NCBI RefSeq assembly: GCF_000300275.1
Contig: NZ_AMRN01000002.1
Location: forward strand, 186,001-250,000
From: Thalassospira profundimaris WP0211
GTDB taxonomy: Bacteria; Pseudomonadota; Alphaproteobacteria; Rhodospirillales; Thalassospiraceae
Direction: 5' to 3'
Length of the DNA stretch: 64,000 nucleotides
Positions 26,890-34,407 of this stretch are shown one piece after another. The notes below the pieces were generated by a model. It had not been told where the DNA came from, did no database searches, and was given only the letters and a program-made list of their open reading frames with translations. The translations under genes were made by a program, and so were the position numbers. Each line of letters begins with the position of its first letter. Within the stretch, counting starts at the first letter, position 1.

Positions 26890-27825
26890 GTGCGCACGTG
26901 TGTTATTGGTGGGGGAGGCTTCATTGGAAAGTATCTCGTAAAGCTATTGCTTGCATCAGGTAGAGATGTACTTGTGTTAGGGCGGCGCAGCGAGCGTCCA
27001 CTCGATCTGAGCACAAATGCTTACTATAAACCTTGCGATTATGCTGACAAGAACAACTTGCGCAAGTGTCTTGTGGACTGTGATGAAATCGTAGATTTAG
27101 CATATGCAACTGTACCGCAAACGAGTTTTGAGAATCCGATTTTTGATCTCCAGGCGAATTTACCCCCAAGTGTGGCATTGCTAGAGGTTGCAAACGAGTT
27201 AAATAATCTTCGTTGCCTAATTGTGACTTCATCTGGAGGGACCGTTTATGGATTATCCCAAGTTCTACCAATCACCGAAGAATGTGCCACTCAACCCATC
27301 TCTCCTTACGGTATCACGAAGCTTGCAATTGAGAGGTATGCTCTCATGTTTCATTTACTTTCAGATTTGCCAGTTATAATTGTTCGGCCCTCGAATGCTT
27401 TTGGCTTGGGGCAAAAGCCTTTTACAGGACAAGGTTTTATTGCGACAGCAATGGGTAAGGTGCTTAAAAATGAACCAGTAACTATTTTTGGTGAGAACGG
27501 AACAATACGCGATTACGTTCATGTCAAGGATATTGCATTAGGAATTCTATGCGCAATGGACCGCGGAGAGGCGGGAGAGATATACAATATTGGGTCTGGG
27601 ATCGGTCGCTCCAACCGTGATGTGCTGGAAGAAATGCGCCCAATAGTTGAAGGATCTGGATTTTCTATCCGGTCTAATAATGCGCAGCCTAGAGGGTTTG
27701 ACGTGCCAACAAATGTCCTCAGCTACGAAAAACTTTTGAAACACGCTAACTGGCAACCTGAGGTGTCTTTTGACACGGGGATTTGTGAGATGTGGGAGGG
27801 GATGCTTTCCAACTTTAAATCATGA
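26890..27825 (+). CDS. NAD-dependent epimerase/dehydratase
   Basis: A 311-residue SDR-family nucleotide-sugar enzyme with a GTG start 6 bp after the GT4 gene. GGGGFIGKYLVKLL is the NAD motif, SSGGTVYG carries the catalytic Ser/Thr, and SPYGITKLAIERY the Tyr-Lys pair. TIRDYVHVKDIA is the substrate-side motif shared with UDP-sugar 4-epimerases. The exact sugar is not predictable. It is distinct from galE, so the locus has two epimerase-type enzymes. Confidence 0.88.
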   Translation: MRTCVIGGGGFIGKYLVKLLLASGRDVLVLGRRSERPLDLSTNAYYKPCDYADKNNLRKCLVDCDEIVDLAYATVPQTSFENPIFDLQANLPPSVALLEVANELNNLRCLIVTSSGGTVYGLSQVLPITEECATQPISPYGITKLAIERYALMFHLLSDLPVIIVRPSNAFGLGQKPFTGQGFIATAMGKVLKNEPVTIFGENGTIRDYVHVKDIALGILCAMDRGEAGEIYNIGSGIGRSNRDVLEEMRPIVEGSGFSIRSNNAQPRGFDVPTNVLSYEKLLKHANWQPEVSFDTGICEMWEGMLSNFKS

Positions 27826-28706
27826 CTTTCGATAAAAGCCCGAGAATCAGCGTCATTTTACCTATTTTTAATTGTGCAAGCACATTGAAAGAGGCAATTG
27901 ATTCGATTTTGACGCAAAGTTTCAGCGATTTCGAGTTAATAGTGCTAAATGATGGCTCGACAGACAAAACTGGCGAAATCGTTAGAGCATATACTGACCC
28001 GAGAGTTCGATTTTACGACAGTACTCATCGTCTTGGTTTAGCAAGAAGGTTAAATCAGGCGGTTGATTTGTCCCGCGGTCATTATATCGCCAGGATGGAC
28101 GGCGACGATATTGCATTCTATGATCGCCTGGAACGACAAATAGATTTTCTAGATACGCACCCATCGGTGGATCTGGTTGGAGGTCAGGCGATAGCTTTTC
28201 ATGACTCTGGTGAGTGTATTGGTCTTCTCCCTGCACCAGTTTGTCATGCTGCTATAACGCGTCAGCCTTGGCGTAATATTCCAATTTCGCATCCTACATG
28301 GATGGGGAGAGCAGAATGGTTCAAGCTACATCGATACCGCATCCCTGAGGTAATACGAGCCGAAGATCAGGAACTTTTGTTGCGTGCTGCTCCAAAAAGT
28401 AATTACGCAAATCTGGAGCACCCAATTTTGGCATATCGACAAGGACCGTTTCAATTTTTTAAGACCTTTACTGCTCGACGAGCTTTACTATTTGCCCAGA
28501 TCGCTATCTTTACCGAAAGACGAGAGTTTAAAAATATGTTTCTAGCGTTAACTATGGCGGTTATTAAAATAGCGATAGACATGTTGGCATCTTTGCCTCG
28601 CTGTCAGCATCTTTTCTTCATTAGAATGTCAAGCTCTGTACCGGACCATATTGTTTTGCGGATGCAGGCACTACCTGTAACTAAGGGAAAACTAGATAAA
28701 AAGTGA
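27822..28706 (+). CDS. Glycosyltransferase family 2
   Basis: A 294-residue GT-A enzyme overlapping the epimerase stop by 4 bp (ATGA). VILPIFNCASTLKEAIDS, ELIVLNDGSTDKT and the metal motif RMDGDDIAF identify it. It is followed by RAEDQELLLRA in the catalytic loop. A hydrophobic stretch near residues 240-265 may associate with the membrane. Confidence 0.9.
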   Translation: MTFDKSPRISVILPIFNCASTLKEAIDSILTQSFSDFELIVLNDGSTDKTGEIVRAYTDPRVRFYDSTHRLGLARRLNQAVDLSRGHYIARMDGDDIAFYDRLERQIDFLDTHPSVDLVGGQAIAFHDSGECIGLLPAPVCHAAITRQPWRNIPISHPTWMGRAEWFKLHRYRIPEVIRAEDQELLLRAAPKSNYANLEHPILAYRQGPFQFFKTFTARRALLFAQIAIFTERREFKNMFLALTMAVIKIAIDMLASLPRCQHLFFIRMSSSVPDHIVLRMQALPVTKGKLDKK

Positions 28707-29836
28707 AGAAAAAAATTCTGTATCTGATCAACGAAGATTGGTTCTTTTGTTCCCATTTTCTTGACCGAGCTAAGGCTGCACATCAGAGTGGGTATGATGT
28801 TGTTGTTGTAACTCGTGTACGGGCTCATCAGAGAGATATCATTGACTCCGGGCTGAGATTGATTCCTTTCCAGAATGATCGCCGCAGTGTTAATCCATTC
28901 AGTGAGCTTAGGCGTTTATGGCGGTTGATTTCAATCTATCATCAAGAGAGACCTACACTTTGCCATCACATTGCTCTTAAATCGGTTTTATTAGGTACGA
29001 TAGCGGCGAAAATAACTAATGTAACTGCTATAGTAAATGCCCCAGTGGGATTGGGATATGTATTTAGTTCAAATAATAAAATTACGTACTTACTTCGTCC
29101 TTTTGTAAGGTTTGCATTGAAGTTATTTCTAAACCCTAACAATAGCAAAGTTATATTTGAGAATTTCGATGATATGGAGTATTTTTGTAAAAAAAATTAC
29201 GTTCGAAGAGATAGATCCATACTCATTCGCGGTGCAGGAATTGACTTAGAAAAATTTCGCCCAGTTCCTGAGCCATTTGGGAAGCCGGTTATTCTTTTAG
29301 CCGCGCGGATGCTTTATGACAAAGGAGTACGTGAATTTGTGGAAGCGGCGACATTATTGCGTAACCAAGGTATTGACGCGTGCTTCAAACTGGTAGGTGG
29401 TTTGGACCCCGATAATCGCGCAGCGATCCCCGAGGCCGTGCTTAATGATTGGGTTGCTCAGGGGCTGGTTGAATGGCTTGGCCATAGAACCGATATCGCC
29501 CAACAGCTGGCAACATGCCATATTGTTTGTCTTCCTTCTTACCGTGAAGGTTTGCCCAAATTCCTATTGGAGGCAGCAGCAAGTTCTCGTCCTATTGTGA
29601 CGACTGATGTGCCTGGTTGCCGGGAAGTGGTGCTTCACGGAGATAATGGTTTGCTTGTGCCACCGCGTGACGCTATCCATTTATCTAAAGCTCTTAAGAT
29701 TTTGATTGAGTCTGAGGTTCTACGAGCCAAAATGGGAGAAAGAGGGCGTAGAAGGAGCGAGTCTGAATTTTCCAATAATAAAGTGATTACAGAAACGTTG
29801 TGCGTTTATCAACAGAGTCTGGAGGTTATAAATTGA
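28703..29836 (+). CDS. Glycosyltransferase family 4
   Basis: A 377-residue GT-B enzyme starting at a GTG that overlaps the preceding stop (GTGA). VILLAARMLYDKGVREFVEAA and the donor-site motif YREGLPKFLLEAAASSRPIVTTDVPG (E-x7-E type) are clear. It resembles PglA/WbpX-type transferases that add a sugar to a lipid-linked precursor. It is the last intact gene of the polysaccharide operon. Confidence 0.91.
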   Translation: MKKKILYLINEDWFFCSHFLDRAKAAHQSGYDVVVVTRVRAHQRDIIDSGLRLIPFQNDRRSVNPFSELRRLWRLISIYHQERPTLCHHIALKSVLLGTIAAKITNVTAIVNAPVGLGYVFSSNNKITYLLRPFVRFALKLFLNPNNSKVIFENFDDMEYFCKKNYVRRDRSILIRGAGIDLEKFRPVPEPFGKPVILLAARMLYDKGVREFVEAATLLRNQGIDACFKLVGGLDPDNRAAIPEAVLNDWVAQGLVEWLGHRTDIAQQLATCHIVCLPSYREGLPKFLLEAAASSRPIVTTDVPGCREVVLHGDNGLLVPPRDAIHLSKALKILIESEVLRAKMGERGRRRSESEFSNNKVITETLCVYQQSLEVIN

Positions 29837-29990
29837 CACACAGGTCTCTGCGTGCCGGAGATTAAGTTGTGTAATAGTGAGTAGATTGTCGGGGGGGGCA
29901 GTTCCGCGTGAGGGAGCACACAGGATCCGTAATTCAGCCATAATGAGCATCGCCAAATCTTGGTAGATTAAACACCCGTGCGTTGAAATA

Positions 29991-30113
29991 AAAGTGATCA
30001 TCGGGAACGGCGCACCAATTCCAGATATGGCCCTTCTTAAAGCACTTGATCAGTCGCATGACTGGGGCCTAATTGCGCTGGGGAGTGGCTTTAAAAGAAG
30101 GGAGGGGGGCTAA
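29991..30113 (+). pseudogene. Fragment of a serine recombinase (resolvase C-terminal region)
   Basis: A 40-codon open stretch ending in TAA translates as VIIGNGAPIPDMALLKALDQ followed by SHDWGLIALGSG. It resembles the region of large resolvase-type recombinases that reads D-x-x-L-I-K-A-L-A-R-A-H-x-W-x-x-x-L-x-S-G. No intact upstream catalytic domain is present. Confidence 0.45.
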
Positions 30114-30190
30114 ATTCGGGCTCAGTTAAAGCAAGCTTTTTTTTGTGCTGAAGGTTCAGAACACTATACACGCCGGGACATTTAATCCGG

Positions 30191-30268
30191 AATTTACAGC
30201 TAACCAGCTTGATGCACATGAATATCGTCATAGACTGGCTGGCCTGTGAAGCCCTATTCCTCGCTTAG
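30191..30268 (+). pseudogene. Second fragment of the same recombinase type (C-terminal end)
   Basis: A 25-codon stretch (NLQLTSLMHMNIVIDWLACE, then ALFLA and a stop) resembles the very end of resolvase-type recombinases (L-x-L-T-x-x-x-L-M...L-P-L-D-W-x-x-Q). It lies about 80 bp after the first fragment, as expected if an internal stretch was lost or decayed. The similarity is short. Confidence 0.35.
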
Positions 30269-30494
30269 AGGCCGCTGTTTCTCAGATACAGATTCTCTCA
30301 TATAGGATTAAGCATTCCCTGTTATTAACAATACTGTCGCTAAGGGCCCCTAAAACTGCCAAAGGAGACAAGTTCGGGAATGTTGCAGAAAGCAGCTTTG
30401 TTGCGTGGCCCAGCTAAGATGGGATCTTCTATGGTGCTGTTAAGCCTGAGTTACTATGGCTCAAATTAGATAAGATCAGGGTCAATACGCTGAG

Positions 30495-30515
30495 TGGCGG
30501 AGAGGGTGGGACTCG
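30495..30515 (-). other. tRNA-Ser 3'-end fragment, probable attachment-site core
   Basis: Read on the minus strand, these 21 bases end in CACCCTCTCCGCCA. This is the 3' half of a serine-tRNA acceptor stem plus part of the T-arm and the encoded CCA, but no tRNA body follows to the right. Integrative elements commonly duplicate exactly such a 3' end. An integrase N-terminus starts 60 bp away. In this orientation the element would lie to the right (towards the metal island) and the older chromosome to the left. Confidence 0.6.
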
Positions 30516-30574
30516 GTAGTCATACTAATCACAACCCCCAAACCATTAAAGATAAATAAAAACATTAGGTTAGC

Positions 30575-30787
30575 TTGTCAAGCGGTGTGACACAGGAGTG
30601 TGACACATTGTCAAAGCAAAGCCATCTTTTTCGTCGTGGGGCAGTATATTATTTTCGGATGCGTGTCCCCGCAGACCTCAAAAACCGGATTCCCCAGTCA
30701 GAACTTCGTTTTAGCCTTAAAACCCGGAACTTTGCTCTTGCCAAAGTTGCTGCGCTTGGGTTACCAAGCGCCCCAGCATATTGTTGA
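30575..30787 (+). pseudogene. Truncated tyrosine integrase, N-terminal part
   Basis: A 70-codon frame whose first 50-odd residues match the N-terminal domain of DUF6538-type integrases: LFRRGAVYYFRMRVPADLKN, then SLKTRNFALAKVAA. The likely original start is the TTG at 30608 or the frame start at 30575. After about 30757 similarity stops and a stop codon follows. The catalytic domain is absent downstream; an inverted piece of one lies at 30823-31014. Confidence 0.7.
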
Positions 30788-30822
30788 AGTTGTGCAAAGG
30801 CCTTATCTAGGTTCCGACCCTT

Positions 30823-31014
30823 GAAAAAGTAATCAATCCCCATTTCACAACCAATATCCGCGATCTCTAAGCCACAGACCTCGGTCAAGCGTGCACCGGT
30901 AAACATACATACCAAGGGCACCCAAAAAGCTGCCTCCCCAGCTCCTCCGAGTGGACGAAAGCCTTCCGAAAAAACCGGAGAATTTAGAACCATCTGCAAT
31001 CTATGCACACGTTT
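30823..31014 (-). pseudogene. Tyrosine integrase catalytic-core fragment, inverted
   Basis: About 64 codons on the minus strand read SPVFSEGFRPLGGAGEAAFW, then VPLVCMFTGARLTEVCGLEI and ADI. The TGARLTEVCGL segment is the first catalytic-arginine motif of phage integrases (TG-x-R-x-x-E). The later His-x-x-Arg and Tyr motifs are missing. It points the opposite way to the N-terminal fragment, so the gene was rearranged, or the two pieces come from different integrases. Confidence 0.65.
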
Positions 31015-31062
31015 CGTATCCATACCAACTGGACGAATACGGTTAGCGAAATTCATATCCTG

Positions 31063-31281
31063 ACCCTTGATGACTTGTTGGATGCGGGTAAACGTCAGAT
31101 TCTTAAGGATGTGATGTGCGACCCGGAAAGATTGCGTCCGGGAAAGACACGTCAGGCACTTACAGAGGAAGCAGCGGAGAAATTCGCCACTTTGGCCCGT
31201 GACTTGAGGGCAAAAGGTTACGAAGCCGACAGGGTCGCCCACTTCGTAAACCGGCTTGTTTTTTGTATGTTCGCGGAGGAT
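31063..31281 (+). pseudogene. Fragment of an MmeI-like restriction-modification methyltransferase
   Basis: About 73 codons: TLDDLLDAGKRQILKDVM, RLRPGKTRQALTEEAAEKF and DRVAHFVNRLVFCMFAED. This matches the N-terminal region of large single-chain class I DNA methyltransferases of the MmeI/type IIG group, where LRPGKT-x-x-x-T-E-x-A-A and FVNRLVFCMFAED are typical. Similarity ends abruptly at 31281 and the remaining several hundred residues are absent. It abuts the inverted integrase fragment. Confidence 0.6.
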
Positions 31282-31525
31282 GAAAATAGAAAAAAGGGGA
31301 TTGGATGTGCTGGCGACTGTGACACAATCGTGATACACAAGATTTTTAAACCAGCCGCTTGCAGCGCCAGCCAAAAATCTTTGTTTTTCAGTGATTTATC
31401 TGGGAAATGGCGGAGGGGATGGGCCTGATATCCAACCTTCTCCACCAAGCTGACACTGCTTGCCCTGCTCTTAAGTGTTTGAAGGTGCGAGATAATATCG
31501 TTCTTCCGTCAATTCGTCCTCCTGA

Positions 31526-32384
31526 TCATTCATGGCCATTACTACCGTGACCGTAGAGGTTGGCGTTGGTGTGGGCGTTCCTTTCATTCTCGAATTCGAG
31601 GCTGGAATGAGCGATGCCGAAGCGTTCGCTCAGTCGTGCTTTGATCTTGCCCTTGATGGCCTCAATTCTCGTCCATCCATCTTCGGCGACGACCACGTGG
31701 CAGTCGAGCGCCGCCTCGTGTTCCTGCATCTGCCATAGGTGCACGTGGTGGACATCCGTAACGCCGTCCACGTCCCGCATCGCGGCGATCACGGCCGAGT
31801 TGTCGATATCCGGCGGGCTGCCCAGCATCAGTGTCCGGATCGGGCCGCCGATCTCGGTCAGTGCGAGATACAGTATGTACAGCGCGATTCCGATGGTGAT
31901 TGCGGGATCGACCCAGCGCAGGTCGTAGAGAATGATCAGCGTGCCGCCGACGATCACGGCGACCGAGGCGAGCGCATCCGAGAGGTTGTGCAGGAAGAGC
32001 GCGCGGATGTTCACGCTGCCCTTCTGCATGGACCAGGTGAGCGCCGCAGTCAGAGCGTCGACCACGAGCGCCACGCCGCCGAGGATGACGACGGTCCAAC
32101 CCTGAACCTCGGGCGGATCGATAATGCGCATACCGCCCTCGTAGATCAGATAAACGCCGACGAGGATGAGTGTCTTGTAGTTGATCAGTGCCGCGACAAT
32201 CTCGATCCGGCCGTATCCGAAGGTCATCCGCTCGTCCGCAGGCCTCCGCGCGATCTTGCGCGCCGCGAAAGCGATCACCAGCGACGCCATATCCGAGAAG
32301 TTGTGCAGGTCATCCGCGATCAGCGCGAGACTGCCCGAAACGATTCCGCCTGCGATCTGCGCGACGGTCAGAAGGGCGTTCGCT
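31526..32384 (-). pseudogene. Cation diffusion facilitator (CDF) efflux protein, 5' end removed by an IS
   Basis: The minus-strand frame reads as a CDF/ZitB-type exporter. It begins inside membrane helix 1-2 at ANALLTVAQIAGGIVSGSLA and continues through ADDLHNFSDM, with the helix-2 metal-site His and Asp. Helix 5 has HNLSDALASVAVI with the second His-x-x-x-Asp, and the cytoplasmic domain ends in a His-rich tail. At 32385 the sequence becomes the tip of an IS5-family remnant, so the first 40 or so residues are lost. The internal ATG at 32290 would give 254 residues without the helix-2 metal site, so activity is doubtful. Confidence 0.75.
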
Positions 32385-32773
32385 GGCTCTGTTGCACAAA
32401 TGGTCTGAGGGGATTCATCTTGTGAATCCAGCGTGGTAGCTGGGCTGCATGAGCAGACCGATACCCCCGACCTACAAGACCCGGAACTGGCCAGCCTACA
32501 ACGAGGCGCTCAAGCGCCGGGGCTCGCTGACGATCTGGTTCGATCCCGCCATGATGTGGGGAGCCGCGCCCACCGGCAAGCGCGGGCGCCAGCCAGACGA
32601 CAGCGACGCCGCCATCCAGACCTGCCTGACGATGAAGGTGCTGTTCGGCATGGCCCTGCGCCATACAACCGGGTTCGTCGAGAGCCTGCTGCGTCTGTTC
32701 GGCCTGGACTGGGCTGTGCCCGACTTCAGCACGCTGTCGCGGCGCCAGAAGACGGCTCTGTTGCAACAGAGCC
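32385..32773 (+). mobile_element. IS5-family insertion sequence remnant (389 bp) with both tips
   Basis: The left tip is GGCTCTGTTGCACAAA (32385-32400) and the right tip TGCAACAGAGCC (32762-32773) is its inverted copy. Between them is the first 100-odd codons of an IS5-family transposase, then a sudden jump at about 32754 to terminal-repeat sequence. No target-site duplication is visible (flanks GTTCGCT and CAATCAG). It fuses the broken CDF gene to the MerR regulator and probably marks a deletion. Confidence 0.75.
32449..32754 (+). pseudogene. IS5-family transposase, N-terminal fragment
   Basis: About 102 codons starting MSRPIPPTYKTRNWPAYNEA and running through GRQPDDSDAAIQTCLTMKVL to DFSTLSRRQKT, the N-terminal domain of IS5/IS903-group DDE transposases. 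All three catalytic acidic residues lie further on in the family and are missing here. The frame runs on into terminal-repeat and MerR-antisense sequence. Confidence 0.8.
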
Positions 32774-32776
32774 CAA

Positions 32777-33205
32777 TCAGGCCCCAATCTCGTCGTGCTC
32801 GGTCAGACATTCAGAATGGTCCCGCAACACCTCCAGCACCCGGCAATCCGCTATCCGCCCGCCGCTGCACTCGTGGACCATGCGTTTCAGTTCCGTGCGC
32901 AGCGCCTTCAGGCGGGCCATGCGCTGCTCCACCTGTTTGAGCTGGCGACGCGCGATGGCATCAGCCTCGTCGCAGGGTCGGTTGGGATGGTCGCTGAGGT
33001 CGAGCAGCTCGCGGATCGCATCGAGCGAGAAACCGAGTTGCCGCGAATGGCGGATGAAGGACAGTCGGTCAAGCTGTGCATTGTCGTAGCGCCTCTGCCC
33101 GCCTTCGGACCTGCCGGGTTCGGGCATGAGTCCGATCTGTTCGTAGTACCTGATGGTCTGCACCTTTGTGCCGGTCTTCTTTGACAGAGTACCGATCGTG
33201 AGCAT
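32777..33205 (-). CDS. MerR-family metal-responsive regulator (Zn/Cd/Pb type)
   Basis: A 142-residue regulator started at the ATG at 33205, with GGAGG five bases upstream; longer in-frame starts would add a non-family N-terminus. The winged helix is residues 1-70 (MLTIGTLSKKTGTKVQTIRY, GGQRRY). A long dimerisation helix and C-terminal loop follow. Cysteines at 78, 113 and 121 match the three-Cys metal site of PbrR/CadR/ZntR regulators, in which Cys78 reaches across the dimer. A fourth Cys is at 133. It binds as a dimer to a stretched-spacer promoter; one such promoter lies 106 bp upstream on the other strand and another at 44244-44274. Confidence 0.92.
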   Translation of the reverse strand: MLTIGTLSKKTGTKVQTIRYYEQIGLMPEPGRSEGGQRRYDNAQLDRLSFIRHSRQLGFSLDAIRELLDLSDHPNRPCDEADAIARRQLKQVEQRMARLKALRTELKRMVHECSGGRIADCRVLEVLRDHSECLTEHDEIGA

Positions 33206-33310
33206 TTTCGCCTCCATGAAAAAGATACAGTTTGTGTAGGTTTTGTCGTCGGAATAAACAAGTGTCGGATTCACAGACGCGTGAGTTCAAGCTATACCAT
33301 GATTTCGCGC

Positions 33311-33341
33311 TTGAACCTCTAGCTGCTAGAGGATGTATCCG
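33311..33341 (+). promoter_or_regulatory. MerR-type promoter/operator for the sco-dsb-lsp-lnt operon
   Basis: The -35 is TTGAAC (33311-33316), the spacer is 19 bp (33317-33335) and the -10 is TATCCG (33336-33341). Inside the spacer CCTCTAGCTGCTAGAGG is a near-perfect palindrome. A 19-bp spacer with such a dyad is the hallmark of promoters untwisted by MerR-family activators of Zn/Cd/Pb resistance. It faces the ten-gene operon starting at 33377. Confidence 0.85.
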
Positions 33342-33376
33342 TATATGCAATAAGAATCAAAAGCAGGCGAACAGGA

Positions 33377-33979
33377 TTGTCCCTTACTTCGGCGCAGAAA
33401 TTTCTTTGGGTTTTGGCAGGCGTGGCAGCGCTTGCCTTCGTATGGCTTTTGCTCTGGTCCGATTATCGTGCCGATAGCGCCCGAACCGACGCCGAACCGC
33501 CTTTTTTCGCTGAATTCGAACTAACGGACCACCAGGGTATGGTTCGAACCGAGGAGGACTTTGCGGGGCGCTGGATGCTGGTGTTTTTCGGCTTCACCAA
33601 CTGTCCCGACGTCTGCCCGACGACCCTGTCAGAGGTCGCGGCGGTGATGGACGGTCTGGGCGACGATGCCGCCAAGGTCCAGCCGATTTTCATAACAATC
33701 GACCCCGAACGGGACACGCCCGCCGCACTCGCCGAATACGTCCCGCTGTTCGATGCGGGCATCATCGGGCTGACGGGCACGCCGGAACAAATCGCCGCCA
33801 CATCCGAGACGTTTCCGATCTTCTTTGAACGCGTCGAAGAGGCTGCGGCGCCGGATGGTTACACGATGGGCCACACGTCGCATCTGTTCCTCTTCGATCC
33901 CGACGCGGGCTTTGCCGACTCCTGGCCCTACGGCACCCCGGCCGAAGAGATTCTCGCCGATCTGGAAGAGAGGATCTGA
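33377..33979 (+). CDS. SCO1/SenC-family thioredoxin-fold copper protein
   Basis: A 200-residue membrane-anchored periplasmic protein: one N-terminal helix (about residues 9-27) then a thioredoxin fold. FFGFTNCPDVCPTT carries the CxxxC copper/redox motif and TMGHTSHLF the third (His) ligand. SCO proteins deliver copper to the CuA site of cytochrome oxidase or act as thiol reductants. No ATG suits the start; the TTG at 33377 is preceded by ACAGGA. It is the first gene behind the MerR promoter and the first of two SCO genes in the operon. Confidence 0.88.
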   Translation: MSLTSAQKFLWVLAGVAALAFVWLLLWSDYRADSARTDAEPPFFAEFELTDHQGMVRTEEDFAGRWMLVFFGFTNCPDVCPTTLSEVAAVMDGLGDDAAKVQPIFITIDPERDTPAALAEYVPLFDAGIIGLTGTPEQIAATSETFPIFFERVEEAAAPDGYTMGHTSHLFLFDPDAGFADSWPYGTPAEEILADLEERI

Positions 33980-33984
33980 TCGAC

Positions 33985-34407
33985 ATGAACCGCATATCCG
34001 GAGAAACAGCCCTCGGGCTGGCGTGGATCATCGCGCTTGTCGCCTCGCTTGCCGTGCTTTTCATCGGCGAGGTGCTGGGGCAGACGCCCTGTGTGCTGTG
34101 CTGGTTCCAGCGCGCCTTCATGTTTCCCTTGGCCATTATCCTCGGGCTGGGCCTTTGGTGGCGGGACGGCCGTGTGGGGCGCTACGGCATCGCATTGGCG
34201 CTTGGCGGCGGCGCAATCGCCCTGTGGCACATGGGGCTGTACGTCGGTCTTGTTCCCGAACGCGTCCAGCCCTGCACGGCCACCGGCCCCTCTTGCACCG
34301 ATGACAACCAACTGGTCTTCGGCATCCCTATCCCGCTGATGGCGCTCGCCGCCTTCGCGCTGATCGGGGCGCTGTCGGCCCTTTCATTAAAGGACACACG
34401 AACATGA
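33985..34407 (+). CDS. dsbB: Disulfide bond formation protein DsbB
   Basis: A 140-residue, four-helix inner-membrane protein. TPCVLCWFQRAF holds the quinone-linked CxxC, and the second periplasmic pair is VQPCTATGPSC. DsbB reoxidises DsbA by passing electrons to quinone. It overlaps the next gene by 4 bp (ATGA), and that gene encodes the DsbA-type partner. Confidence 0.92.
   Translation: MNRISGETALGLAWIIALVASLAVLFIGEVLGQTPCVLCWFQRAFMFPLAIILGLGLWWRDGRVGRYGIALALGGGAIALWHMGLYVGLVPERVQPCTATGPSCTDDNQLVFGIPIPLMALAAFALIGALSALSLKDTRT

Larger units (their letters stand above)
29837..30574. other. Gene-free decayed region after the polysaccharide locus
   Basis: About 740 bp with no intact gene. It holds two serine-recombinase scraps (29991-30113 and 30191-30268) and a tRNA 3'-end fragment (30495-30515). 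The rest gave nothing recognisable. Confidence 0.6.

Noticed and set aside
30649..31374. A 241-codon minus-strand frame taken as a complete integrase
   Set aside because: Only about 64 internal codons resemble an integrase; the flanks are antisense to other fragments, so it was reduced to a pseudogene fragment.
31408..31423. A second tRNA-end-like sequence (TGGCGGAGGGGATGGG)
   Set aside because: It resembles the 30495 fragment at 14 of 16 positions, but the match is short and there is no T-arm continuation, so it is not claimed as an attachment site.
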